A program made the translations under genes and the position numbers. Shown here piece by piece: positions 34,578 to 45,927 of a stretch of DNA of 64,000 nucleotides (position 1 is the first letter of the stretch; the number at the start of each line of letters is the position of its first letter). Location of the stretch: assembly GCA_012932865.1 (NCBI GenBank), contig SAXG01000011.1, positions 496,001 to 560,000 of the forward strand, given 5' to 3'. Source of the stretch: Amylostereum areolatum. Lineage: Eukaryota > Basidiomycota > Agaricomycetes > Russulales > Stereaceae. The notes under the pieces were generated by a model. The model ran no database searches. It was not told where the DNA came from and saw nothing but the letters and a program-made list of their open reading frames with translations.

Positions 34578-35057
34578 CTATCCTGCGATACCGAGCGATT
34601 CGCCCGCCTGCTCCTTCTGCTGGGAAACGCGTATCCTGTTAACCGGCACCGGCGTGAACGCCCCCCCATGCAGTGAGCATTCTAGAACCATTTCTTTGTG
34701 AGACGTCGGACGGCGCGAAAGACACGTACCGATTCCGCTTGATCAGGACCCTCAACGTGCGCACCCTTTCACTCTCTGTCATCTCCTGCCAGTTCGTGAT
34801 GCGAGAAAGCGTCTGTAGAGCCCTGTTCGTGAGCACCGATACCTACTCGTTGATGCGGAACCCGCGAGGGACTGGGGGGTAGGATAACGTACGCCGTCGC
34901 TGTTGATGACTACCGGTCCCAGCGCATCCAGTTGAACGGGGGTGCCGTCCACGTCCACCTTTGTCGTTGATCTCTCCGAGTCAGCCGCAGATCCATCATC
35001 CTCACCGGTTGCGTCTTCGGGGGGGCCCACTGGACAGGAGATGGTTTTCGATGTCAT
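34578..35057 (-). CDS. Short conserved fungal protein (about 100 residues), function unknown
   Basis: Starts at ATG 35055-35057 (MTSKTISCPVGPPEDATG). Exon 1 ends ...LDALGPVVINSDG at a GTACGT donor (about 34893); exon 2 begins after CTACAG (about 34821) with TLSRITNWQEMTESERVRTL then RVLIKRNR; a second intron runs to TTAACAG (about 34635) and a short last exon (RIRVSQQKEQAGESLGIAG) ends at TAG 34578-34580. The pattern of ELGPxVVNxDG, an intron, then LSRIxNWxxMTExE and a helical tail is one I know from a small conserved protein found across fungi; no activity is established to my knowledge. The intron positions fit exactly and give the family's typical length. Its 3' end lies in otherwise empty sequence. 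Confidence 0.78.
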
Positions 35058-35426
35058 TCGTCCCTTCGACGCTCATATTTTTGTTCGTGGGAAAGACAGG
35101 CGAGCTTTCGTGTCTTTTGGGCGAGGTGGTGGACCGTAGACGAAGAGCGTGTATGTACGGTGACGATATGGAAAACTTGTGGGACATGGGGAAACATCAA
35201 AGAAGAAAAGGCGGATGCCGCGCTCGCCGCGGGTCACGTGGGGAAACGGACATGGGGAGTGGTAACTTAACTCGTAGGTAAGTACTGTACTAGTACTATG
35301 TACCGTCCCGAGTAGCGCAAGTGAAGGTGCATATTATAGCCCAAATAACAAGTCTTATAACCCAAAGGAGCGCATACTATGACTATGAAAGAACGCGTGT
35401 GTGATGAGAGTTGCGTTTGAGCGAAC
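35058..35426. other. Intergenic between small protein gene and P450 gene 1
   Basis: 369 bp: promoter side of the leftward small gene and 3' flank of the leftward P450. Nothing else recognised. Confidence 0.4.
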
Positions 35427-37669
35427 CTAATGGTTGAGGATTTCGACGACCCGCTGAGAGCGTGGCTTGATATCGCATCGGAACGGTTTCGCATGTCTAC
35501 AATAAAGCATAAGCTTGACACACACACGACTGCATCTCTCTGCATTTAAGACTGACCGAACAAGACCAGACGCAAATTCACCCGCCGGGACGATCGGCGC
35601 ACCTTTCTCATCGAGGGGCGCAGAGATGGCGAAAGTGGCGACGATGGAAGCGACGGAGAGCCAGACATTGTTGAGCGCGAAGTACCGACCTGGACATCGT
35701 CTGTCATTGCATGGCCAGTAAGCAAGGCAAGCACAGCGCGAGAACGTCGAAGGTACTTCACCGTCTCCCAAATCCGAATATGATCTTCACAGGGTCCATG
35801 CGGTCAGCCTCCTCTGGGCTGAGGTTCAAGAAGCGGTCCGGGTTGAACACCTCTGGCATGGGATAGAACTCCTCGTCCCTCAGCATGGCCCTGGAAAGGT
35901 CAACTATTCAGAGGGGATGTTCAGACACGGCGTAGGCGCCACATACCAAATGTTAGGAATGACCATTCACGTTGGCCGGGATATCGTACCCGCGATAATG
36001 GTCGGCATTCAGCGACCGGTGTGGGACGCCTGACAAGCGGTCAGGAAATAAAAGTAAATGAAGGCAAGGAAATGAAGACGTACACAGAGGAACGGCGGCG
36101 TGCCAGCTATGGACACCATATATGAGGACAAGAACATCGTTGTGAAAGCCCTTTGTACGTACCGATACAACTCGAGGATGACGGCCTCGAGGTAAGGGAG
36201 CGAGCTCCGATCTCCAAAGTCCGGAAGACGATCACGCCCAACCACACGGTCCATTTCTTCTTGTGCCTTCGCAAGTATATCGGGGTGCATGGTCATGGCC
36301 AGTATGAAGGCTACCGTCGTGGATGACGTCTGTGATAAGTCGATCGGGTCAGCGTTTTGAGATCTCGTTCGAAGTCAAGGATGTGCTTACGGTGTCTGCT
36401 GCAGCTGGGAGTCCCTCTTGATTCAGTAGAGGGCCCCGTGGATGATGCGACGAAGTAATCACCTGCGTATATCCCCCCAGCCGCACCCCTGATATCCGCC
36501 TCAGAATGCGCAGACGCGGGTCCAGCGTGTTCGTTCTCGAGGAGAAGGTTGGATGTGAAAGAAGGAACAGCCGATCCGTTCGCCTGCCGTGGGGGTGAAT
36601 AGATGTGGGTACCAACAGACCCCGCGTGCGTACCACAGTCTCAGCGAACCATCTCGTATGGCGTGCTGATCATCAGCCTGACTTTCTCCCCCGTTTCGAG
36701 GGCAGTCCGCTTGAACCCGGCGCCAGGCATCCACGTTCGGGATATACTTCACTGATGACCAAGGGTTAAATAATCGAAGGGTAAACTCTGGAGGATTGGA
36801 TACGGATGGGAGACTTACGGATGGGGAAGAAGTCAACCAACATCGAGCCTGGACTGCCCGCATCGACAGGTCGCTTCACAGGCGTCTTCCGCCAACTGCA
36901 CGAACAGTTCGTCGTGGGACTTCACTGTGTGTCCGTACGTGATCTTCATGATGATTGCGGCGGAAAGCCTGCAGCGTGTGTACAGGACGTGAGCACGACG
37001 GGCGCATGTTCGGGACGCTGGAACGAAACGACCACACCTCTTCACATGGCTCTCGAAGTCCTGCCGGGTGTCGAGGAAGCCCCGAAGCATCGTGTTCACC
37101 TCGGCACGCAGCAGCGGATGAAATCTGACGACGGCCCTCTCGCTGAAGTAACCCGTCATCCACCTGCGGTACCTGCGAAATCGCTCCCCGTAAGCTATGT
37201 TCGTGAGCGTTTCATTCCAACCCATGCTGCACACCCCGTCCAATTAGCGACCGGCGACGTGACCGTGAACTCATAAACCTACAGCTCGCTGATCAAGACC
37301 ATGCGTGGACGGCAAGAGTAGTTGGCGCCGCGTTTTTCCAGGAGATCGCGCGCCGCCTTGAACGAGTTCAGGATGAGGAGCGACCGCGAAAAAATCCTTG
37401 CGTGCATAACGTCGCCTAGATAAGGGAATGTGCAGAAGTGAGCGCCTCGCTTCGCGGCTTGCTATTCCTGTGGATGGATTGTACGCACCGTAGGCCGCGC
37501 CCCACTCCACGAAGCGTTGTTCTTGGTTGTCGAAAGACATTTGGCGGATATTTCCGAGGAACGGGTCGGGGGGTGGGCCAGGAGGGAGGCGCTGTCTCCG
37601 TTCAGTCGTCCATCGAGATATGAGGACCATCAAGATGGCCAGCACAAGGAGAAAAAGGAGGGGGAGCAT
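35427..37669 (-). CDS. Cytochrome P450 monooxygenase, tandem copy 1
   Basis: Starts at ATG 37667-37669 with an N-terminal membrane anchor (LLFLLVLAILMVLISRW) and the proline hinge LPPGPPPDPFLGNIRQM; ends at TAG 35427-35429. More than eight short introns. Landmarks: MGWNETLTNIAYGERFRRYR and RRWMTGYF (helix C Trp-Arg), the I-helix region before FILAMTMHPDILAKAQEEMD, SLPYLEAVILELYRY with the K-helix ExxR region, the meander PEVFNPDRFLNLSPEE, and the heme-binding loop FGFGRRRCPGRYFA with Cys as thiolate ligand, split by an intron after the GRR. It would sit in the ER and oxidise small lipophilic compounds with a P450 reductase. Two single extra bases break the frame (near 36868 and 36736). A TATA element lies 67 bp before the start. 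It closely resembles the next P450, so the pair is a tandem duplication. Confidence 0.93.
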
Positions 37670-37734
37670 GTCTGTGTGCGTGACGAGTGACTGAAGGAGG
37701 CGACTTCAAGTCTAGAGGGTGGGGGAAGAGCCAG

Positions 37735-37742
37735 CTATATAA
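37735..37742 (-). promoter_or_regulatory. TATA-box candidate of P450 gene 1
   Basis: TTATATAG on the minus strand about 67 bp upstream of the ATG, a normal fungal TATA distance. Confidence 0.5.
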
Positions 37743-38529
37743 GCACCGAGATGGACTGATACTGTCTATCTGGTCCAAAGGTGGGCCTCGCCTTGGAGTG
37801 CCCAACCAGGATACTGCACAAACAGGAATGTGAGCAGGTCCGATCGGAAGGTCCGACCTTCAATAGACACTGCGGCCCATCGCGCGGAATACGAATGACT
37901 CGCCCACTCGACGGCCATCCGGCTACCCTTTGCAGGACCAGGATTTCCACCGTCGGTTTCGAACTCGATCGTTGGTGGGGCCGGTCGCGTCACAGGCCCA
38001 CCAGAGAGAGGAGAATATGACCAACATTGGCTCTGAATCCCTCCGTGCTTTCTCCATCATTCGACACAGACGTTCGTCGAAGGGTGGAGAGCCAGCCGGC
38101 GTTGATGACCGCCTTGGACGGTGGTAGGATTGTCGTTTGCAATTGAAGGGGCTTCAATCCGACGGGCCTTGCAAATTTGTGGCGTCGGAGAAACGCCCTC
38201 GGATCTCGACAGTATGTAGACCTGGCTTTCCCCGCTTCGATGCATTCCCTTGCAAGCGGAGAGGTTCATGGTCCAGTCTTGCGAATCCTCCTGCCACAAC
38301 AGTCGACTTGACTTGCAAAACGTCGAGGTCATGCGCCCCCCGGCACTGAAACGGACCGTACCTATTGCTGATAGCAGAGACGATGATCCTGCCGCAATCC
38401 AAGTTGCTCCACGACGAAGGGTAATCACCAATCCATGCAGCCGCTCACTTGGTCGATGGCGATGGCGGTGGCGTTCATTTGAAGTTCAAATTCCACCTTC
38501 TTCGGGCCGAATAATGGCTCCCGATCGAT

Positions 38530-38602
38530 CAGCCCGGTGAACCCGGTGAACCCGATGAGCCCGATGAACATTGAACGCGATGAGCCCGATGAGCCCGATC
38601 CT
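38530..38602. repeat. 9-bp minisatellite, CCGATGAGC-like
   Basis: Seven or so degenerate 9-bp units (CCGGTGAAC, CCGATGAGC, CCGATGAAC) interrupted once by ATTGAACGCGATGAG. Confidence 0.65.
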
Positions 38603-38724
38603 CATCCTGCCAGGCTGCCACCCAACCACGTTCGTGGCCGTCGTCCAGCCAATCGCTATTTATGCGTTGCGTATCGCCGATCTCCAGGATATTCATACGT
38701 ATGCACCGAGAACAGTGTGTATCT

Positions 38725-38786
38725 TCTTCTTGGATAAGCCAGCCTGAGTTGTCTTCTTCTTCTTGGATAAGCCAGCCTGAGTTGTC
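38725..38786. repeat. Two tandem copies of a roughly 30-bp unit
   Basis: The unit is CTTCTTCTT-type pyrimidine followed by GGATAAGCCAGCCTGAGTTG; it is present twice without interruption, the second with a longer CTT run. Confidence 0.75.
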
Positions 38787-39239
38787 TCGACGATCCCAGG
38801 TTAGCATACTTATTATAAGTACCAGTAGTACCGCCCGAACCGCTCGTGCTTCTGCGTCCACATGCCCACGGCCCGTCAGGATTTACGCCTGTAGGGAAAG
38901 AAGAACACGGTTGTCGATCATATACTTATACCCTCGGCGCTCATCAATTTTTTCACAGGCAAGAGATGGACTTACATCAGTGGGGTTATGTGTGCGCGTG
39001 TGTATGCGAATCGTTTCGAGCAGGCAGGCGCGACGCGATGTCACGTAGAGTATAGTACACGTTTCATGCGCGGTTCCAGGCAGACGGATAGCAAAGCTTG
39101 AGTCCAACCGGAGAAAAGAAAAGAGCCTTGCAAACGTTAAGTAAGTATGGTACAACCCAGGTCCATGGACAAAAACTGAGTGACAAGCGGGATGCATGTG
39201 AAAAGCGAAGGGTGGGTTCGTAACGATACGGTCGTATTC

Positions 39240-41511
39240 TTAGGCTGCATTGAAGGACTGGTTGAGCATCTCCACCACGCGCTGAGAACGCGGCCTGATC
39301 TCGCAACCGAAGGGCTTCGGGTGTCTGCGAAGAGCCACGGTAAGCCAGCCGTCCCTTATCTGTCCCATTCGAGGAAACCCCTACCGGACAAAACCAGACG
39401 TGAATTCGCCCGCAGGAAAGATTGGCTTATCGTTCTCGCCGACGGGCGGAGAGATGGTGAATGCGGCGATGATGGAAGCCACGGCGAGCCAGACGCTCTT
39501 GTCCGCGAAGTATTGACCCTGGGCATTGTCTATCATGGGACGCGGAAGTATGCGGTGTGTAAGCAGGGCAAGCGCAAGATGGGAACATTGAATGTGCGTC
39601 ACCGTCGTCCAAATCCGAACATGATCTTTCTAGGGTCCACACGGTCGGCCTCCTCCGGACTGAGGTTTAGGAACCGGTCCGGGTTGAACTCGTCTGACTG
39701 GGAATAGACCTCTTCGTCTCTCATCATGGCCCTGTAAAAGATAGGCTACTGAGAGGGACTGTTCGTAAAAACACGATGAGCTACATACCAGACATTGGGT
39801 ATGACCATCGCGTTGGCAGGGATGTCGTATCCGCGATACTGATCGACGTTCATCGTTCGGTGGGGAACACCTGCAGAAAGGAGAGTTTTCAGGACTTGGA
39901 AAGGTGAAAGAGTAGGGAAGGGAGGCGCACACAAAGGGACCGCAGCATGCCAGCTAGGGATGGATCAGAGGGGAAGAGGAAGATAAGGTCTTCAAAACAT
40001 ACCGATATACTTCGAGGACGACGCTCTGCACGTACGGAAGCGAGTCTCTGTCGTTGAAGTCTGGGAGACGCTCGAGCCCCACCACACGGTCGATCTCCTC
40101 CTGGGCCTTCGCAAGCACGTCGGGATGCATGGTCATGGCTAGAACGAAGGCCATCATCGTAGCTGACGTCTACGATGGGGATCAAACAAATGGGTCAGCG
40201 CTTCACATTTAATTCCAAGTCACGCTAGAAGATGCGATCCTTACAGTGTCTGACGCAGCTACAATCAGACGGGGGATGTGATTCAGTGAAGAGCTACGGA
40301 CGACGTGGAGAGAGACAGTCACCTGCAAACAGCGTCCCCGCCGCGCCCTTGATATCCTCTTCGGAATGAATCGGCGTGGTCCCAGCGTTTTCATTCTCGA
40401 CTAGAAGGCTGGACGTAAACGAGGGGATAGCCGCGCCGTTCGCCTATCGTGTAATCGATGAATAAAATCGGAGGCAACGACGGACGCCGCCTGCGTACCA
40501 TAGTGTCGCGGACCATCTCGTACGGCACGTCGTGCATCAGTCTGACCTTTTTCCTTGCTTCCAGAGCGGTGCGTTTGAAGCCAGCACCAGGCATCCAGGT
40601 CGGCATGTATTTGACTAGCAATCAACAGGGTCAGTAAAATGGACGCCGTCGAGAACACCACGGGCGGCTTACGGATGGGGAAGAAGTCGACCAACATGGA
40701 GCCTGGGCTGCCAGCGGTGACCGTCGCCTCGCCAGCTTCTTCCGCGAGGCGCACGTACAGCTCGTCAACGGATTGCACGGTGTGTCCGTAAGCGATGTTC
40801 ATGATGACCCCGGCGGAAAGCCTACGACACGTGTACATGGATGAGTGCAAGGTACACGATGTCCTGTCTATCGGTAAAGCTGATCGTACCTCCTTACATG
40901 GCTCATGAACGCCTGCGGCGTGTTAAGGAAGCCCATAAGCAAGACGTTTACCTCGCTGCTGCTGAAGTGGCTGAAACCCGACGATGGCTTTCTCGTTGAA
41001 GTACTCCATCATCCAACGGCGATGCTTTCGAAACTTGTCCCCGTAAGGGATGTTGGGGAGCGATGCACTCCAGCCCATACTGCATGTACTGGTGAGCTCC
41101 GCACGTGTAAAGAGAGCAATACCGGTACGAAACTCACAGCTCGGAGATCAGAACCAGACGAGGGCGACAAGAGTAGTTTCGGCTGCGCTTCTCCAAGAGG
41201 TCCTGGGCCGCCTTGAGGGAATTCAGAATGAGGACCGAGCGCGAAAATATCTTCGCGTGCATCACATCGCCTGCAGGTAAGGATCGATCCTCAGGTGGGC
41301 TTGTAAGTGTGCAAGTGTGGAGGAGCATACCGTAGACCTTGCCCCACTCGGCGAAGCGTTGTTCCTGGTTTTCGAAAGCCATTTGGCGGATATTGCCCAA
41401 GAAAGGGTCGGGCGGCGGCCCAGGCGGGAGACGGAGCTTCCGAACTGAGAGCCATCGGGAGACAGCAACGGTGGCGACGGCCAGCGCAACGAAGAATACG
41501 AGGGCGGACAT
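39240..41511 (-). CDS. Cytochrome P450 monooxygenase, tandem copy 2
   Basis: Starts at ATG 41509-41511 with a membrane anchor (MSALVFFVALAVATVAVSRW) and LPPGPPPDPFLGNIRQMAF; ends at TAA 39240-39242 after VVEMLNQSFNAA. Exon order and intron positions mirror copy 1. Landmarks: NIPYGDKFRKHRRWMMEYF, LSAGVIMNIAYGHTVQSVD, AFVLAMTMHPDVLAKAQEEI, SLPYVQSVVLEVYRY, DEFNPDRFLNLSPEEADR, and the heme loop FGFGRR followed after an intron by QCPG with Cys ligand. Two single extra bases disturb it: near 40964 (before SEVNVLLMGFLNTPQ) and at 39516, directly after CPG in the heme loop. Removing the second gives CPGQYFADKSVWLAVASII, matching copy 1. Role and location as for copy 1; the substrates are unknown. 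The N-terminal exons are the most alike. Confidence 0.92.
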
Positions 41512-44500
41512 TTGGTGGCGCAGAGCGTGAACCAGCGGAGGCTCTGGAGGGGGGAGAGGAAGATATGAAGCGCAAGATCGAGCTGTTTAAAAGGCCTGAA
41601 TACTACTCAAGCTCCGCCAGCCTCACGGTGCCTTTCCACAAGCAAACTCCCCCACGGCGCATTTTGTCGACGCGAATAGACGGGAATATGTAGGCCCGAT
41701 CGGAACTTGACCTTCGATAGAATATCTTGGGCGCCGTCCCGATTGCTGATGGCGGGCACCTCTTTCTCGAATGGCTGCCACACATCCCCGGTGCTCGCTG
41801 AGCTGCAAAGTAACGCAGCTGACGAAGCCGGAAACCTGTGGCCACTGACGCTCAAGAGATCCATTCCTGGGGAGTGCGCGGGGCAACACGCGTGTCATGC
41901 CCAGTTCCCATTGACCCATTTTCGCGCCATATGCGTTTTCAGGCGGAGTGTCGGGGTCTATACTCGAAGGCTTTTGGAATCCCGACAGTGGCGAATTCAG
42001 CCTCGAAGATGTCGGGGAAGTCATTCGCCGCTGCCGTCTTCGGCGTGCCAGTGTGGAGCAGATTGAGGTTCAGGTTCTTGATAGAAACGTCGTTCATCCG
42101 GGGCGGAACCGTGGCGAGAACAGACGTCAGTAGCCGCCTGGCCTGGTAGGCGCCACGACTTGGCCGCGACGGCGGTGGTAAAGTTGCAACCAACTGGTTG
42201 CTTCAACTTGCTTGTGCCAAACAAAGTAAACTTTGGCGTCGCGGCTGCCCGATCGATCGCCGCCGCGGCATCCCCCGGCTCTCTCTACTTTTTCAGTCGC
42301 TCGACGCTCGTCCATGAAGCGCCCCGCGACGAACATTGCCGGTCTGTACTTACATAGGAAAACGGTATCTCTTTTCATGGGGCCTTCTCCGCTCTCATAT
42401 GTCTCACTCGTCAGATATGTAGACTCAGCTGCTCAACACGGTTTGAACGACCACACCATGCTACGAGCGAGTCAGGCTCGAGCAGAAGTTACCATTCGCG
42501 CCGCAATTGCTGTCGTTCCCTCTCCCCTCTGACTGGCAGCATCAAGCCCATGACGTCTGACAGAATCGCTGCAGACTACAACTCCTCCACGAGCGCGACG
42601 AATACTGCAATCAAGTCCTAAATTTCAAGCGGAAACTGACCGGAGCGCTCCACCTTTCCCTTCGCGCTTGCGAGGACCTCGCGGGCATCACGGCAACCAA
42701 GCACCCTTTCGCGAGTCCCGACGGCGGAGTGACTGTATTTCTACTCCGACAAAAGCACCCTCTATCCGCCGGTTTTGCATTATGGCCCTCTGTACGCTCG
42801 GCCGGCGATCGGGTGCACGCACAGATCGGGAACCGATGCCCAAAACTCTGTGACGGTAAGTTCTCCCACACCCCACCGGCTTTCCTCAGGGCTCGCTCTG
42901 CCAAGGTCTATCGCCGGCGTAGAGAAGCACGCATATCGCACGCACCTCCCCTCCGACCTCACGCGCCTCCCTTTTCTGGTGATCGTTGCATCATGACCGT
43001 AACCCCCCTCAGGCCCGCATCTCGCCATCGCATTTCACGCCATTTCGCTCCCGATTTTCCTGAATATTTCCTTATGCAGAACGCGAGCCCATAGGACGTA
43101 AACTTGCGGCGGGCGGTATGGCATGGCCTCACTGGGCTTGCTCACTGGGCTTGCCCAGGTGGGTCGCGTTCTCTCTCGCTATCTGCGCCGACCTTGTAGT
43201 GCCTCGCCTCCGCATGTCGGTCGTCGTGAACTGAACAGACGCCCCGGCAGACACGGGGTTTTGCGTTTGTGGAGCGCGCTTCGAGAACGTCCGAACGCCT
43301 GTGAGCTGGATTCCATCGCCGCCCTCTACCACGGGCACACACGCTCCACAGGTAAGGTTCGGGCCCTCCTACTACTATCGGCGAGGTGATCGTGATGTTG
43401 ACAATAACATTCGGTCGCGGAGTTCAGCGATCTATTAGTAGGATGGAATAGGTGGAACCCGTGGAAACATCGGTACGTAGGTACTAGGTACTATATATCC
43501 CGCTCATACTGGAATTCCCCCGTGGCTCGCTCGCTCGCTGCCTTCATGGTGAAGCTCACGTTCGGCCGGACGTGCGGCTTCTACCGCGTGTTAATCAATT
43601 TACGACCAATAGAAGTGTGGTTTCCAGGAGTCGAAATCACGGAGGCTGAGGGATCATCTTTCCATCTCCCACCGATGGCGAATCTATCCACAGAGGGGTG
43701 CGTCCGTCTTTAGCTCATGAAAACCTGGTGGGTATAGCGGCCCATCGTCTGAAAAGGACCACCCGTTACGCAGCTCTCGTCCTCACCCCGTGCGCTGGCC
43801 AAATCCGCCATTCAATCGTCAGGCCGCACCGAACGGCAGTGCGCGAGACGGCGTGGACACATGGGACGCATAACGGTGTGCGTTCTCAACTTCTACCTCC
43901 TTTAAGCTCGCTATCCCAGTCGGCAGGGTGCGTCGCCAAAGCCATGGGAGTGCACGCGCGCCGCGGCCGCCCCCATCGAGCTCGCCTGCTTTGCGCCTCG
44001 CTAACGGCCTGAGCCTAGCTTGACATAGTCGTCTTCTGGATGGGAACCGACACGGAGTACCCCCGAATATTACATCTGCTGTCTGGAGTAAGCTGCGGCC
44101 GTTGTTCCAATCCTCTGAACCCTCGTGAAAACAGCCGACGATCCCTGGCACCGCTCGTATTCGCCTCCCAGGACTCGGCGCGCTTCCCCTCAGCCTCTGT
44201 CGCACTCCCCACACCCTCACACCCCACCTGCTCCCAGTTCTCTGCCTTTCTCCCCGACGCTCTGCGCTCTGCTGCCCCAGATGGACGGCGGCGAATACGA
44301 ACCGGGCAGAAGTCACGTTGAAGTCGGCCCCGCCGCTTCCTTCTTGCCTCGCGGGGTCTGCGACCGTGCCGGGTATGAGGCGACGACGGAAAGCCGAACG
44401 AACGCTGTCGTCTGCCTCGATCCGTGCATAAGTAAAGTGAGCTCCGTCGTCGCGCGCCGCTTTCCTTCAGAGTTGTAGGTTTCCGGGCCCTTCGTCAACG

Positions 44501-45244
44501 CCCCAAACTCGCACCTCTTTCACATCCCCCCATTCCCTCTCTGAACCGGCTCTATACAAAAAGGTGTTCTGGCCTACTTTCCAGTTTGCAACAGAGCTGG
44601 CTCCTGCTGGCAGTGAGTATGTTTTGGTCTCGGCGGTCGGCGGCCTCCGACCTGCAGCTCGTGTAAGACCGGAACGGGCCCACAAAATCCGTTCTCATTT
44701 CTGGTTCTACTTGCTTTTATCACGCAGTACCCTGTACATATGTCTGAGAGAAGGAACCAGCTGGAGTTGAGCAGGAAAGACTTGACACTTTGCTATGGCC
44801 AAGTTTGCGCGCGACCCGATCATGGCAGGCGTTGTAGGCGACCTACGACGATGATGGTATTCTACGCACGCCGAACTATCCTCAGTCACCCTACAGAGCC
44901 ATCAGAGCATCCCATAACCATTGCCACTCGCGAGGTCGTAAGTACCAAGCAAGGTCGAACGTCGGGTACCGGTAGCGCATGATCAGTTGGCGCCACGTTC
45001 CGCAGCCCACCCGCCGCCCGAACATAATACAAACTTCGGCTCAGCGCCACCCAACCCGCCACTACCGTGGATGCAGCCGAGGACGACACAACTAAACTAC
45101 GCCCTCGCCTTTTACTAGGGCGTACCGTGTATCGTCCTCACTTCAAGGCTGCCTTGACAATCTTTGGGATCGACTCTTCGCGAGTCACTTCGTTATCGTT
45201 TTACCGTTTTCCTTTTACCACACAACGCAGTGACGGGCAAATTA
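41512..45244. other. Gene-poor region of about 3.7 kb
   Basis: No open frame shows a domain, signal peptide or consistent splicing. TTTTAAA on the minus strand near 41586-41593 is a weak TATA candidate for P450 copy 2. A CTCACTGGGCTTG duplication lies at 43127-43153. The region could hold decayed genes or unrecognised repeats. Confidence 0.4.
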
Positions 45245-45252
45245 CTTATTAG
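45245..45252. repeat. 8-bp target-site duplication, left copy (CTTATTAG)
   Basis: Identical to 45920-45927 on the other side of the element. Confidence 0.85.
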
Positions 45253-45919
45253 TAGTGTTCAACAAATTATAAAGTATACTTAAATATAATCGTATTCATA
45301 CAAAAAAATACCGATATATTATGGCTTCTACGTATTCTGTTCGGCCTCGATATGGTTGAGTACAATATGTTATATTACGAGTACGATACAGTACGCACCT
45401 GATATTTAATTGTAATACAAGTATGCCAGGAACACGGCTACTTACCCGGTCTACCGGCTTCAAGACGGTCTTGCGAGTCCGGAATAGATATCCAAATCGA
45501 GAATAGCATCTCCGGCAATAGCGGGAGCTGTCCGGGACCCTGCCGATGCTCAGTCCCATTCTCAGAAGGTGTGCCGCCGCTGTTTCCCACGACATGCTGC
45601 CAATCCCAGCGGCCAGTATCAGCACCCCGTCACTGCCAATGGTGGTAGGCTCAGTATCTCAACTAAAGTCCCAATAAACATGCTCTTGGGGTACATGGTT
45701 AGCTCATTAATGAGGTTGGACATAGTACAGAAAGTTCATTAGGTCTAGTTGAGGTCTAGAGCAATAACTTCAATTAGATACAAGTAAATAGGAAGATCTG
45801 ACAAATACGATACAATATAGTACAGGTACGAGTAAATATTGGAATGGCCGCCTTCGTAATAATACGTATTCGATATAATATGGTCGGCCAGCATATTTAC
45901 TCGTATTTGTTGAACACTA
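45253..45919. mobile_element. Non-autonomous hAT-type element (MITE), 667 bp
   Basis: The element has perfect 15-bp terminal inverted repeats: TAGTGTTCAACAAAT at 45253-45267 and its complement ATTTGTTGAACACTA at 45905-45919. It is flanked by an exact 8-bp target duplication CTTATTAG at 45245-45252 and 45920-45927. An 8-bp duplication with TAGNG ends is typical of the hAT superfamily. The body is much AT-richer than its surroundings and has no transposase frame. Within it, ACGAGTAAATAT (about 45827) is answered by ATATTTACTCGT near the right end, a subterminal inverted repeat. The intact duplication and perfect ends suggest a fairly recent insertion. Confidence 0.88.
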
Positions 45920-45927
45920 CTTATTAG
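45920..45927. repeat. 8-bp target-site duplication, right copy (CTTATTAG)
   Basis: Identical to 45245-45252. Confidence 0.85.

Larger units (their letters stand above)
37670..39239. other. Intergenic between the tandem P450s, with short tandem repeats
   Basis: Holds the promoter of P450 copy 1 and the 3' flank of copy 2. Two repeat arrays are visible: units like CCGATGAGC/CCGGTGAAC at 38530-38602, and two copies of a roughly 30-bp unit containing TTCTTGGATAAGCCAGCCTG at about 38725-38786. No gene recognised. Confidence 0.55.
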
